Counted from the first letter of the stretch, positions 43,512 to 52,691 are shown. The stretch: DNA of 64,000 bases from Polluticoccus soli (GCF_029269745.1 NZ_JARJHT010000002.1:992001-1056000); one strand, 5' to 3'. Notes: generated by a model not told the origin, from the letters alone. Program-made: numbers and translations.

Positions 43512-44030
43512 ATGAAGAAAAACATTTTAGCCATTGGTGCTTTGCTTGTGATCGTGCTGACGGCTTGCGCGCAGCAAAAAAAGAATACATCATCAACTAC
43601 CACGCAAACAACCATCAGCAATAAACAGGCTAAACAGCTAAATTATGTTGGCATGGAACGTACTGCCTGCTTCGGTCGTTGTCCTGCTTACCTTATTGAA
43701 TTGTATCCTGATGGTCTTGTACGATATACGAGCCGCAATTTCACCGAATACGAGGGAGTCTACGAGAAAAACATCGGCGCACAAAAAACGCAGGAAATAA
43801 TTACAGACTTCAAAAATTACCGGGTTGATACCTGCCGCAATAACTATGAAGCTTATATTCAAGACTTGCCTGGAATCATCTACACTTTCAAATTCGGCAC
43901 CACCGAAAAACGCATTACACATGCCGACTTTGGCCCAGGCTACCTAAAAACAATGGCCGATAAGATCGATAAGATCGGCCTGCCGGACAAATCATGGAAA
44001 AAAACAGGAGAAGTAAAACAACCTAAATAA
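43512..44030 (+). CDS. DUF6438 domain lipoprotein
   Basis: A 172-residue lipoprotein: lipobox VLTAC with Cys at 19, a Thr/Ser/Gln linker, and a DUF6438 domain. Hallmarks are MERTACFGRCPAY (two Cys four apart), IELYPDGLVRYTSR, and GVYEKNIGAQKTQEI; a third Cys (DTCRNNY) could pair with one of them. No function is known. Its TAA stop codon forms part of a 20-bp terminator stem. Confidence 0.83.
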   Translation: MKKNILAIGALLVIVLTACAQQKKNTSSTTTQTTISNKQAKQLNYVGMERTACFGRCPAYLIELYPDGLVRYTSRNFTEYEGVYEKNIGAQKTQEIITDFKNYRVDTCRNNYEAYIQDLPGIIYTFKFGTTEKRITHADFGPGYLKTMADKIDKIGLPDKSWKKTGEVKQPK

Positions 44031-44068
44031 GAAGAAAGGCTGCCTAATGGCAGCCTTTCTTCTTATTT
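44025..44068. terminator. bidirectional intrinsic terminator with a 20-bp stem
   Basis: A perfect 20-bp stem (44025-44044 with 44049-44068; core GAAAGGCTGCC/GGCAGCCTTTC) and a TAAT loop. The left arm includes the DUF6438 stop codon; the right arm ends 9 bases before the ferredoxin gene's stop. Confidence 0.88.
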
Positions 44069-44076
44069 AGAAACAA

Positions 44077-44424
44077 CTACAGGTGTAGTTTCTCCTTTTT
44101 AGCCAACAATTCATCCACTGTTTCCTGGTACATTTCATCGGGGACACAGCAGTCAACAGGGCATACAGCAGCACACTGGGGTTCTTCATGGAAGCCCTGG
44201 CACTCCGTACACTTATTAGGGGTAATATAATATGTATCAACCGCCATAGGTTCATGGCGCTCACTCGCATCGGTATGAGAGCCATCCATTAGTGTAAAAT
44301 CACCTTTAACAGCAGTTCCGTCAGCGATGGCCCATTCTACTCCACCCTCATATATCGCATTATTCGGGCATTCTGGTTCGCACGCCCCGCAATTGATACA
44401 TTCGTCAGTTATTTTGATTGCCAT
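44077..44424 (-). CDS. 2[4Fe-4S] ferredoxin
   Basis: A 115-residue Chromatium-type dicluster ferredoxin. Cluster I ligands: C9, C12, C15 and C19 ([12 protein letters not shown]). The second set has the extended loop C-x2-C-x8-C-x3-C-P ([18 protein letters not shown]), typical of the Alvin-type group. About 50 residues between the sets are longer than in clostridial ferredoxins. It probably serves low-potential electron transfer. It is divergent from, and shares a palindromic promoter with, the acyl-CoA reductase. Confidence 0.88.
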   Translation of the reverse strand: MAIKITDECINCGACEPECPNNAIYEGGVEWAIADGTAVKGDFTLMDGSHTDASERHEPMAVDTYYITPNKCTECQGFHEEPQCAAVCPVDCCVPDEMYQETVDELLAKKEKLHL

Positions 44425-44445
44425 TGTTTTTTAGTTTATGTCCCG

Positions 44446-44462
44446 GCAAATTTACAATTTGC
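44446..44462. promoter_or_regulatory. palindromic divergent promoter between ferredoxin and acyl-CoA reductase
   Basis: GCAAATT-TAC-AATTTGC (44446-44462) is a perfect 7-bp inverted repeat. On the minus strand it contains TAAATTTG (44447-44454, exact TAnnTTTG), 22 bases before the ferredoxin start; on the plus strand TACAATTTG (44453-44461, one base longer than consensus), 20 bases before the start at 44482. Confidence 0.6.
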
Positions 44463-44481
44463 AGCCGGAAATGAAAATGCT

Positions 44482-45474
44482 ATGATTTCGTTAGCTCAGA
44501 GAATTGATTTGCTTGTAAAACTTGGAAATTATTTATTATCCGACGATGAGCAGTGGGAAGCCGCGCAATACAGGGCCACAACTATGAACGCGTGGTTTAC
44601 ACTGGATCATATCGAGATGGCGGCCACCAATATCGTCAAAAATTTCCTACAACGAGATAAACTCACCGACTGGATCAAAAGCTATGATTTACCACAAACG
44701 CCAAAGACAGTCGGCATCGTGATGGCCGGTAATATTCCGATGGTAGGATTTCATGACTTTCTCTGTGGATTTGTCAGTGGACATAAGCTATTGATCAAAC
44801 TTTCATCGAAAGACGAAGTACTCATGGCCCATATCGTCAGAAAGCTAACTGAATGGGAGCCAAAGGTTGCGGAGCAGGTGCACATTGCAGAGCAACTAAA
44901 AAATTGCGACGCCTATATTGCTACCGGCAGCAATAATACAGCGAGGTATTTTGAACAGTACTTTGCAAAATACCCTAACATCATTCGAAAAAACCGGACT
45001 TCTGTTGCAATACTAGACGGGACAGAGACAGAAGAAGAGTTGCACCTTCTGGGCGGCGATATTTTCAACTATTTTGGCTTGGGCTGCAGAAATGTAACTC
45101 AGGTGTGCGTACCACGGGATTATGACTTAACGAAACTAATGGATTCGTTTCAGCCATTTGAGAAGCTAATTGAGCACAACAAATACAAGAACAATTTCGA
45201 CTATTACCTGGCCATTTATTTGCTCAACAAAGTTCACCATTATACCAATAACAGCGTGTTGCTGGTAGAAAATGCATCCCCTTTTTCTGCAGTAAGCGTT
45301 GTACACTACCGTCGTTACGACGATAAGCAACAACTCACTAACGAGATGAGCCAAAGTGATGATATACAATGTATCGTTGGCCACGGATTCATACCCTTTG
45401 GCAATGCTCAATGTCCCGCTCTGAACGATTACGCAGATGGTGTTGACACGATGGCATTTCTTTGTAGCTTATAA
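44482..45474 (+). CDS. acyl-CoA reductase (LuxC-like)
   Basis: A 330-residue protein of the LuxC/aldehyde dehydrogenase-like family, which reduces an acyl-CoA or acyl-enzyme to aldehyde with NADPH. Visible: GIVMAGNIPMVGFHDFL (about residues 75-91), HKLLIKLSSKDEVL, ATGSNNTARYF, KNRTSVAILDG, and the catalytic-Cys-type block FNYFGLGCRNVTQVCVP (about 195-211). It is shorter than Vibrio LuxC (about 480), as is usual for the Bacteroidota family. Product use is unknown. It ends at a strong terminator. Confidence 0.82.
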   Translation: MISLAQRIDLLVKLGNYLLSDDEQWEAAQYRATTMNAWFTLDHIEMAATNIVKNFLQRDKLTDWIKSYDLPQTPKTVGIVMAGNIPMVGFHDFLCGFVSGHKLLIKLSSKDEVLMAHIVRKLTEWEPKVAEQVHIAEQLKNCDAYIATGSNNTARYFEQYFAKYPNIIRKNRTSVAILDGTETEEELHLLGGDIFNYFGLGCRNVTQVCVPRDYDLTKLMDSFQPFEKLIEHNKYKNNFDYYLAIYLLNKVHHYTNNSVLLVENASPFSAVSVVHYRRYDDKQQLTNEMSQSDDIQCIVGHGFIPFGNAQCPALNDYADGVDTMAFLCSL

Positions 45475-45484
45475 ATTTCAAAAT

Positions 45485-45516
45485 AAAAAGGCCGCTTCAA
45501 GAGCGGCCTTTTCTTT
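45485..45516. terminator. bidirectional intrinsic terminator
   Basis: A perfect 11-bp stem (AAAAGGCCGCT 45486-45496, AGCGGCCTTTT 45502-45512) and a 5-base loop between convergent genes. Confidence 0.85.
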
Positions 45517-45529
45517 CTATCTAATTGAC

Positions 45530-47494
45530 TTATTTCACAAGCGACTGAAACTCTTTTTCATTCACTTTCACAGAATACTTCTTCCTGATCTCATCGTTCC
45601 ACTGCTTCTCCAGGTAATCCTGGTATTCAGCTACAACATAACCACGGGCATCGTCCAGAGACTTTGGAGTTGGCTGATCAAATACTTCGTCCACACGAAC
45701 CACCTGGTAAGTACCGTCATCCATTTTTTTAGGTTCGGTAGCTTTACCTGCAATAATAGCGGCACGAGGAACTTGCGTGAATTTTGAGAACTCATAGTGA
45801 CCACGCTGAATGGTAACTGCGTCCGGATTATTGTCAAGATTCATTTTCTTCAGAATATCTTCGTCCTTCAGCTTTTTGTCTGCCATCAACTTTTTACCTT
45901 CTTTCAACGCATCCTCGTTCTTGAAACGGTACACAGACCCTGTAAAACCAGGCTCCCAGGTATATTTGTCTTTGCGACTGGCATAAAACGCCTTCAAACC
46001 AGATGTGTCGCGAGTTGCCTTGCCCCACACGTTGCGGTCCATCAACTCGAACAACATAATACCATCCCTGTATTCGGTCATCAGGTTTTTGAATTCTGTA
46101 TGCTCCTCAACTAGCCTGTGTTCTTCTTTATCGGTTACTATAGTCTTGATGTAATTACCGTAGATATCCTTCAGCACTGCAGATTTAGGGCCCATTAAGC
46201 GGCCACGGGTCATATTCTCTGCATATTTCATCAGGTCACTCTGCTTGTACTCTACACCACCCAATGCAAATAAAGGCTTGTTCATCTGAAGATATTCATC
46301 TGCACTGAACACATTTGCTTTTGCTCCTGTATCGGGTATAGTAGCAACCCTCTTTAACAGCGGATCCAGATTCTCAGGGTATTCTTTGAAACCATTTTTT
46401 TGCTTCATCTTTTCAAAGAACATTTCGCGAGCGGTTAGCGAACGCGAGTCGTTGTCAACCTTACGTTTCAACGTCGTCCGCATACTATCCAGGGGTTTCA
46501 ACGCTCTTTTTTCGATCAACTTAATAATGTGGAATCCATAATCCGTCTGAACCGGAGCCGAAACATCACCCGGTTTCTTCAAAGCAAAAGCAGCTTTTTC
46601 AAACTCAGGAGATAACTTACCAACAGCAAATGCCGGTAAAACGCCGTTATCGTTGATAGAATATTTGTCGTCAGAGTATTTTTTTACTAATTGATCAAAA
46701 GGAACACCCTGCTTCAACTCTGCCTGGATACTGTCCACTTTTTTACGGGCTGCAGCCAAGCCTTCCTGGCCTTTCGACTTTGAAACAGTAACCAGTATCT
46801 GGGCTACCTTTACCTCACCGAGTGCTGGTCGCCTGTCTAGTACCTTAACGATATGATATCCGAATTGAGTGCGGATAATCGGCGATACTTTACCAACAGG
46901 AGTGCTGTATGCAGCATTTTCGAAGGGGTATACAGTTTGAAGTGCGGTAATATAACCAACTTCGCCGCCTTTGTCTCTTGAACCGCGATCTTCTGAGAAC
47001 TGTTTAGCCAACTGGGCAAAATCAGCACCTTTTTTTATTGCTGTCGCAATACTATCGATCTTGCGATATGGAGCAACCGTATCTGCCGAAGTAGCGGTCA
47101 TCGATGACATGATCATGATGTGCGCAACTTTCACTTCTTCTTTCATCCGGCCATATGCCTCTTCCAACAGCTTATTGCTCAATTGCTCATCTGTAAGATA
47201 GTTCCTTGCAAGCTGCTTCCTGTAGTTATTCAGCTCGGTTTCTATCGAAGAAAGCGTATCCAAATGCTGTAACTCAGCTTCTTTCACTTTCATACGAAAC
47301 AGCGAATAGAGATCAAGATATTCTCTCAACGCAGCTTCTGAATAATCAGGCTTTTTGTTAATACTGTTTTTCTGATAAACCCTTAAAAATTCTTCTTTGC
47401 TAACAGGGTTATTGCCAAATGTGAATAAGGTTTGAGCATAACCTGAACTGATGAACAGGCCTGCAGCAAAACATGATAATACCAGCTTTCGCAT
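45530..47494 (-). CDS. SurA/PpiD-like peptidyl-prolyl isomerase
   Basis: A 654-residue exported folding factor. Signal peptide (1-20, ending SSGYAQ); SurA-like N-terminal helices (about 25-115); two parvulin domains in tandem (about 118-225, EEVKVAHIMIMSS ... FGYHIVKVLDRRP; and 228-335, VKVAQILVTVSK ... YGFHIIKLIEKRA); and a long C-terminal helical region of about 300 residues that is larger than in E. coli SurA. It probably chaperones outer-membrane proteins. It follows two TlpA-like thioredoxin genes on the same strand (22-base gap), suggesting a folding operon. Confidence 0.88.
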   Translation of the reverse strand: MRKLVLSCFAAGLFISSGYAQTLFTFGNNPVSKEEFLRVYQKNSINKKPDYSEAALREYLDLYSLFRMKVKEAELQHLDTLSSIETELNNYRKQLARNYLTDEQLSNKLLEEAYGRMKEEVKVAHIMIMSSMTATSADTVAPYRKIDSIATAIKKGADFAQLAKQFSEDRGSRDKGGEVGYITALQTVYPFENAAYSTPVGKVSPIIRTQFGYHIVKVLDRRPALGEVKVAQILVTVSKSKGQEGLAAARKKVDSIQAELKQGVPFDQLVKKYSDDKYSINDNGVLPAFAVGKLSPEFEKAAFALKKPGDVSAPVQTDYGFHIIKLIEKRALKPLDSMRTTLKRKVDNDSRSLTAREMFFEKMKQKNGFKEYPENLDPLLKRVATIPDTGAKANVFSADEYLQMNKPLFALGGVEYKQSDLMKYAENMTRGRLMGPKSAVLKDIYGNYIKTIVTDKEEHRLVEEHTEFKNLMTEYRDGIMLFELMDRNVWGKATRDTSGLKAFYASRKDKYTWEPGFTGSVYRFKNEDALKEGKKLMADKKLKDEDILKKMNLDNNPDAVTIQRGHYEFSKFTQVPRAAIIAGKATEPKKMDDGTYQVVRVDEVFDQPTPKSLDDARGYVVAEYQDYLEKQWNDEIRKKYSVKVNEKEFQSLVK

Positions 47495-47516
47495 TGTGTA
47501 TGTTAGTTGTTTTATT

Positions 47517-48956
47517 TTAAGATTTAGCTTTTGCTTGTTTACGTTCCAGCATATCGAGCAGAGATACTATGTTGCTATGATCTAACCTCTTACCCCTGAT
47601 GATCTTTTTCTCATCAAGCAAATATATGACAGGCGTGCTGTAAATATCATAGTCGGCTCTGTATCTTGACGTGCGCTGAGGATCGTGCACATGTATCCAT
47701 TCTGTTAATCCATCCTTTTTCAATATAGTACGCAGTTCTTCGTCGGTACCGCTGTTTTTCACAGCGTAAATCTTCACGCCCCGGCCTTTTAGTACTGCCT
47801 TATACAACGAATCGAGGATAGGCATTTCCTTTTGACAGTGACCGCAATCGGGCGCCCAGAACACCACCAGCGTATATTTTGCTTTCACGTCATGAAGAGA
47901 GTGGATCAGCTTGGGATTATTTATATCCGGAAGTTTGATCTCCGGAGCCAAATTACCTATCACGTTAGGCGCAATGCTATGTGCCCGCTCTACATATTTT
48001 TGCAATTGATCTCCTTCCAACCACCACGCATCACCCTTCATGAAGTAATTTTCAACCAGGTAAACAAATACGGCATCCATACCCATGATCTTGCTGGTTT
48101 CTGCGTTGCGCGTCAACCACCAAAGCGTGTATTTAAAAAGATCTTTACTAGGTCTTGCTTTGGCCAGTAGCATATCGCTTTCCTTGATCACACTATCTTC
48201 CAATGGCAACACCAGCTTGTTCATGTATTCGTCAAGTTTGGCGTCAAAAATGGGTGTGTTAATAAGACGATCCTCAGTAAAATCGAATTTATCCCAATAG
48301 TGAGACTTATAATACGTGTAATTGAACATGGAATCGATCGTGCCATCTGAGCGTTTATCCTGATCTTTTGGAACTTCCGGCATCTCCATGGCATTGAAAA
48401 TGTCCGTTAGAAATCTTTCCGGGTGTTTCTTTGCGTAGTCGCGCCTATATTCTACCAGCGACTTTCCAATAGTTTCGTATTTTTTATTGATCGCAGTTGT
48501 ATCCGTTTTTGTCTTGGCTTTAGCGATCTCCACATTGTATTGTTCCTGTTTTTCACCAAAACCTTTCAGGAACCTCATGTAGTCCAGAAAATCGTCATTT
48601 GCCGGCGAGTTTTTGAATTTTAGAGAATAAGGCAATCCCTCAACTGGCGCCGTTATGTCTATCTCATCGCCATTATCCAATAAAAACTCAAAATATGTCT
48701 TTTTATCACCTAATAAGATCATGTAAATGCCACCAAGAATGCTATCCTTACTCTTAAAAGAGACTGTACCTGTCTTGTCGAAAAAAGCCGAGTCTGACTT
48801 ATAAATAGTTGGCAGCGGCTTGCCGTAATAATGCGCCAGGAAAGCAATGCTATCTGTCACCCCAGGCATTTTAACTGTAACGCGGTAGCCATCTTTGGCA
48901 AGAACATTCTGGCTTAATACTAATAGGCAAATAAGTGTAAATAACGAGCGTTGCAT
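47517..48956 (-). CDS. TlpA-like thioredoxin domain protein (paralogue with CGHC)
   Basis: A 479-residue exported protein. Signal peptide (1-20), an N-terminal DUF4369-like beta domain (about 22-120, FLAHYYGKPLPTIYKSDSAFF), a helical middle (DUF5106-like, about 130-330), and a C-terminal thioredoxin fold with FWAPDCGHCQKEMP (Cys about 372 and 375), PVIYLLDEKKIIRGKR carrying the cis-Pro. CGHC is the DsbA/PDI-type redox motif. It follows its paralogue at a 9-base gap and precedes the SurA-like gene. The role is thiol-disulfide exchange during envelope folding, by inference. Confidence 0.86.
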   Translation of the reverse strand: MQRSLFTLICLLVLSQNVLAKDGYRVTVKMPGVTDSIAFLAHYYGKPLPTIYKSDSAFFDKTGTVSFKSKDSILGGIYMILLGDKKTYFEFLLDNGDEIDITAPVEGLPYSLKFKNSPANDDFLDYMRFLKGFGEKQEQYNVEIAKAKTKTDTTAINKKYETIGKSLVEYRRDYAKKHPERFLTDIFNAMEMPEVPKDQDKRSDGTIDSMFNYTYYKSHYWDKFDFTEDRLINTPIFDAKLDEYMNKLVLPLEDSVIKESDMLLAKARPSKDLFKYTLWWLTRNAETSKIMGMDAVFVYLVENYFMKGDAWWLEGDQLQKYVERAHSIAPNVIGNLAPEIKLPDINNPKLIHSLHDVKAKYTLVVFWAPDCGHCQKEMPILDSLYKAVLKGRGVKIYAVKNSGTDEELRTILKKDGLTEWIHVHDPQRTSRYRADYDIYSTPVIYLLDEKKIIRGKRLDHSNIVSLLDMLERKQAKAKS

Positions 48957-48965
48957 CGTGTAAGT

Positions 48966-50414
48966 TTATGATTTTTTCTGAGAATTTGGTGTGTGTCCTG
49001 ATTCTAATATTTCTATTAGCTGCAGAATATTTTCATGTCCGACTCTCCTTCCCTGGATGATTTTTCTTTCATCAAGTAAATATACGGTCGGCGTGCCGTA
49101 AACATCATACAAGTCGCGATAATTGGATGTATGTTTCGGGTCATACACATTCACCCAATCGTTGATCTTTAGTTTATCGATCTTTTCCTTCCATATCTTC
49201 AAATCGCTATCTGTACGCACCGCAAATATTCTGACACCCTTATCTTTCAACACAGCCCTGTATAGAGAATCTAGCTTAGGTACCTCCTCGAGGCAACTTC
49301 CACATGTTGGCGACCAAAAAATAAGTAACGTGTATTTAGCTTTTAATCCTAACAAGGAATGTTCTTTGTTCTCGAGATCGATCATCTTCAATTCGGGCGC
49401 CACATTACCAATCACGTTAGGAGCTATTTTTTGGGCACGATCAACATATTTTGCAAGCATGTCGGAACTTAGCCAGTAAGCATCACCCTTCATATAGTAA
49501 TTCTCAACCAAGTGGATAAATGCTTCATCCATACCCATGATCTTACTGTATTGTGCAAACTGTGCCAGGTTATGCAGAGTGTACTTGAACAGCTCCTTAG
49601 TACCGCGGGTCTTTTCCAACAACTTATCGGCCTCTGCTGAAAACGTGTCGGGTATCTGAGGAATGACCTTATTGAAATACTCGTCGAGCTTACTGTCGTA
49701 GATAGGAGTTAATACAAGTCTGTCGTCACGGAAATCAAATTTGTCCCAATAGTGTGCACGATAATAGTCATACGGAAACATTGAATCTACCTTTCCATCA
49801 GGAAGGTAATGTTTACCTTCTGGAACTTTGGGCACTTCCATCGCGTTGAAAATGTTGGCTAGTAAAGAACCAGGATATTTTGCTACATAATCCGTGCGGT
49901 ACGACGTCACTAACTTACCCTCAGCTGCCGACTTTTCGAAAACCAACACCGAGTCAGTTTTAGTTTTAGCCTTCGCAAGTTCTTGTTGATACTGTTGTTG
50001 TTTGAGAGAATACTCTCCTAAATACCTGATATACGATATGAATCGATCATTTTCCGGTGAGTTCTTAAAATTAAGCCCAACTGGTAATTCGCTCGCTTTA
50101 GCTGTTATGGAAATATCGTCCCCATTATTCAGAAGGAATTCAAAATAGGTTTTCTTGTCACTTAGCAGGACAATGTAAATACCGCCCACAATAGTATCCT
50201 TGCTTTGAAGAATAGCCATGCCTGTTTTGTCAAAACGCGCAGAATCTATCTTGTAGATCGTAGGCAGTGGCTTGCCATAATAGTGCGCAAGATATACCTG
50301 CGAATCAGCAAGATTTACATCTGTGAATTTAATCCCGACACGGTAGCCATTTCCTGCAAATGCAAAATTTGTTAGACCTGCCAGGAGCAACAGGGTCAAT
50401 AAAGTCTGTCTCAT
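48966..50414 (-). CDS. TlpA-like thioredoxin domain protein (paralogue with CGSC)
   Basis: A 482-residue paralogue of the preceding protein, with the same layout: signal peptide (ATG at 50414 chosen; the longer frame adds a polar leader), DUF4369-like domain with an identical YYGKPLPTIYK stretch, helical middle, and a thioredoxin fold with FWSPTCGSCLEEVP (Cys about 371 and 374) and cis-Pro in TPTVYLLDERK. The CGSC motif differs from the CGHC of the partner, implying a different redox potential. It is the first gene of a three-gene run. Confidence 0.86.
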   Translation of the reverse strand: MRQTLLTLLLLAGLTNFAFAGNGYRVGIKFTDVNLADSQVYLAHYYGKPLPTIYKIDSARFDKTGMAILQSKDTIVGGIYIVLLSDKKTYFEFLLNNGDDISITAKASELPVGLNFKNSPENDRFISYIRYLGEYSLKQQQYQQELAKAKTKTDSVLVFEKSAAEGKLVTSYRTDYVAKYPGSLLANIFNAMEVPKVPEGKHYLPDGKVDSMFPYDYYRAHYWDKFDFRDDRLVLTPIYDSKLDEYFNKVIPQIPDTFSAEADKLLEKTRGTKELFKYTLHNLAQFAQYSKIMGMDEAFIHLVENYYMKGDAYWLSSDMLAKYVDRAQKIAPNVIGNVAPELKMIDLENKEHSLLGLKAKYTLLIFWSPTCGSCLEEVPKLDSLYRAVLKDKGVRIFAVRTDSDLKIWKEKIDKLKINDWVNVYDPKHTSNYRDLYDVYGTPTVYLLDERKIIQGRRVGHENILQLIEILESGHTPNSQKKS

Positions 50415-50508
50415 TCTTGTATTATTGTGAAACCCAATGCCAATCAGGCATTTATGGTACTTGTCCAAAATTAAACAATACAGACAGTCTATCCTAATCT
50501 ATCGTTTG

Positions 50509-50516
50509 TAACTTTG
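50509..50516 (+). promoter_or_regulatory. Bacteroidota -7 promoter element (TAACTTTG) for rlmD
   Basis: An exact TAnnTTTG match 26 bases upstream of the proposed TTG start at 50543. Confidence 0.6.
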
Positions 50517-50542
50517 CACCTCATTTAACTTAATTTTTGCAT

Positions 50543-51955
50543 TTGTCACGTAAGAAGAAACCTCAGATTAATAATATCACTATTGATGCCTACGCCGCGG
50601 AAGGGAAAAGCATCGCACATCTGGAAGAAGGCAAAGTACTATTTGTCGAAAATGCCATTCCCGGTGACGTAGTGAATGTACGCGTAACAAAGAACAAAAA
50701 GAGCTGGGCCGAGGGTAAAGTCCTGGAGCTGGTTCAGCCATCTCCTGACCGTGTAGATCCATTCTGTCCTCACTTCGGCACTTGTGGTGGGTGCAAATGG
50801 CAAATGCTCCCCTACTCCCAGCAACTGAAATATAAGCAACAGCAGGTCCTAGACCAGCTGCAGCGAATTGGCCAGATCGAACTGCCCGAAATGCAACCCA
50901 TAATGGGCAGCAAAGAGGAACGATATTACCGTAACAAGTTGGAATTTACTTTTTGCACACACCGCTACAGGACTGTGGAAGAGATACGCGAAGCCGGCGA
51001 TGCAGTATTCCCTCAAGAACCCGTTCTGGGCTTCCATGCTCCTGGACTATTCGATAAAGTGGTGGAAATACACACCTGCTATCTGCAAAAGGAACCGACA
51101 AACATTTTGCTGAACGTACTCAGGAATTATGCCGAGGCGAATAAGCTACCCTATTACGACTATCGCAGCCACTCCGGCTGGCTCCGGAATGTGGTGATCC
51201 GCGTCGCCAGAACCGGAGAAATACTTATTAACCTTGTATTGGGATCTGAGGACAAACCAAAACGAAAGGCTATACTCGATCACATGCTGGCCAATATACC
51301 CGGTATCACCACACTCCACTATACCATAAATCCTAAAGTAAACGACAGCATTCACGACCTCGAAGTACACACATACGCGGGCAAGGGCTATATCGAGGAA
51401 ACACTGGAAGATTTTCGCTTCAAGATATCCCCTAAATCTTTCTTCCAGACCAACACTTACCAGGCGGAGGAGCTATATAAGGTGACACGCGAATTTGCCG
51501 GGCTTACCGGTACCGAAACGCTATATGACCTCTATTGTGGAACTGGCAGTATTGGAATATTCTGCTCGAAACAGGCAAAAAAAGTGATTGGCATCGAAGT
51601 AATAGAGGATGCGGTGAAAGATGCCTACAAAAATGCCGAAATGAACGGACTACTGCATTGCGAGTTCTTTGCGGGCGACGTGTCAGATATCTGCACCGAC
51701 GATTTTTTTGCAACACATGGCCGACCAGATGTGATCATTACAGACCCCCCAAGGGCCGGTATGCACGAAAAACTGGTTCAGCAGCTATTAAAAATGCGAG
51801 CTCCCAAAGTCGTATACGTAAGTTGCAACCCTGCGACCCAGGCGCGCGACCTTAAACTGCTTGACGAGGCATATCGTGTTACCAGGTTACAGCCGGTTGA
51901 CATGTTCCCACATACACATCATATTGAGAATGTGGCGCTATTGGAACTCCGATAA
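50543..51955 (+). CDS. rlmD: 23S rRNA (uracil-5-)-methyltransferase RlmD/RumA type
   Basis: A 470-residue SAM-dependent methyltransferase that makes m5U in 23S rRNA (U1939 in E. coli). N-terminal TRAM domain (about 5-65, DAYAAEGKSIAHLEEGK); [4Fe-4S] cysteines in FCPHFGTCGGCKW (about 74, 80, 83) and HTCYLQ; methyltransferase core LYCGTGSIGIFCS, TDPPRAGMH, and the catalytic Cys in YVSCNPATQARDL (about 428). No ATG occurs before the TRAM domain, so the start must be TTG; 50543 (MSRKKKPQ) is preferred to 50537. RlmC cannot be excluded by sequence alone. Confidence 0.88.
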   Translation: MSRKKKPQINNITIDAYAAEGKSIAHLEEGKVLFVENAIPGDVVNVRVTKNKKSWAEGKVLELVQPSPDRVDPFCPHFGTCGGCKWQMLPYSQQLKYKQQQVLDQLQRIGQIELPEMQPIMGSKEERYYRNKLEFTFCTHRYRTVEEIREAGDAVFPQEPVLGFHAPGLFDKVVEIHTCYLQKEPTNILLNVLRNYAEANKLPYYDYRSHSGWLRNVVIRVARTGEILINLVLGSEDKPKRKAILDHMLANIPGITTLHYTINPKVNDSIHDLEVHTYAGKGYIEETLEDFRFKISPKSFFQTNTYQAEELYKVTREFAGLTGTETLYDLYCGTGSIGIFCSKQAKKVIGIEVIEDAVKDAYKNAEMNGLLHCEFFAGDVSDICTDDFFATHGRPDVIITDPPRAGMHEKLVQQLLKMRAPKVVYVSCNPATQARDLKLLDEAYRVTRLQPVDMFPHTHHIENVALLELR

Positions 51956-51959
51956 CTAT

Positions 51960-52682
51960 TTATTTAGTGAGAAAGTTGTAATCGCTGAGCAGGCGAAATA
52001 ACAATTCGCGTGGCTCCAGGTCGGTATCGATCTGGAGTACTTCTTTGATCCGTTGACTTACCTGCTGGATATATTCTTCGTTATCGCTACTGCCTTCTCG
52101 CATCTCCAGCAGGCCACGTATGCCATTTATGTCACGATCCGTAAGTTTCATTACTTGCGGGAAAAGCACTTTATAGCCCTTCTCTGAAACCTCCAGGTAA
52201 ATAGTCTCCTGCAGCTTTGTTTGCTCCCGCTGATCGATAACAATGGTGCCAGCAACGAGGTCGCCGAGACGCTGATTATGGCGGGTAAGTGAAAGCGAGA
52301 AAATTGCAGCAGCACCCATGGTAATGCCAATATCGACGATCCGGAAAATCCACCGGAGCAAATATTGGCTTAATGTCGCTTCGCGGCCGCTTATGTCCAT
52401 AACCTTTAATCCCATTGCAATCTTCCCAACTGACCGTCCCTCGGCATATAACTCCATAAAAAGGTGGTAAGAGTAGGCTGGAATAACAGTCAACAGCATG
52501 GTCAACGTATCGCCAAGCGCCTCATTAATACCGGTTACCGGCGCTACAAACCGCAGCATACCGAATATGAAACAATAAATGATGAGCACATCAATGAGCC
52601 ATGCCAGGAGGCGTTTATGTATAGGCGCCAGGCTGAATTCCAGATCGATATTAAAGGCTGTCGGAACGGTTATTATACTCAT
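51960..52682 (-). CDS. RDD family membrane protein
   Basis: A 240-residue inner-membrane protein with the RDD fold: R in HKRLLAWLIDVLIIY (TM1, with R-x-x-A-x-x-I-D), TM2 near 75-95, and TM3 in LLRWIFRIVDIGITMG. GRSVGKIAMGLKVMD lies between TM2 and TM3. The C-terminal 80 residues form a cytosolic tail of unknown fold. The ATG at 52682 is preferred to a TTG at 52694. It is divergent from the SpoIIM-type operon, a gene association also known in actinobacteria. Confidence 0.86.
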   Translation of the reverse strand: MSIITVPTAFNIDLEFSLAPIHKRLLAWLIDVLIIYCFIFGMLRFVAPVTGINEALGDTLTMLLTVIPAYSYHLFMELYAEGRSVGKIAMGLKVMDISGREATLSQYLLRWIFRIVDIGITMGAAAIFSLSLTRHNQRLGDLVAGTIVIDQREQTKLQETIYLEVSEKGYKVLFPQVMKLTDRDINGIRGLLEMREGSSDNEEYIQQVSQRIKEVLQIDTDLEPRELLFRLLSDYNFLTK

Positions 52683-52691
52683 TGGCCAGAA

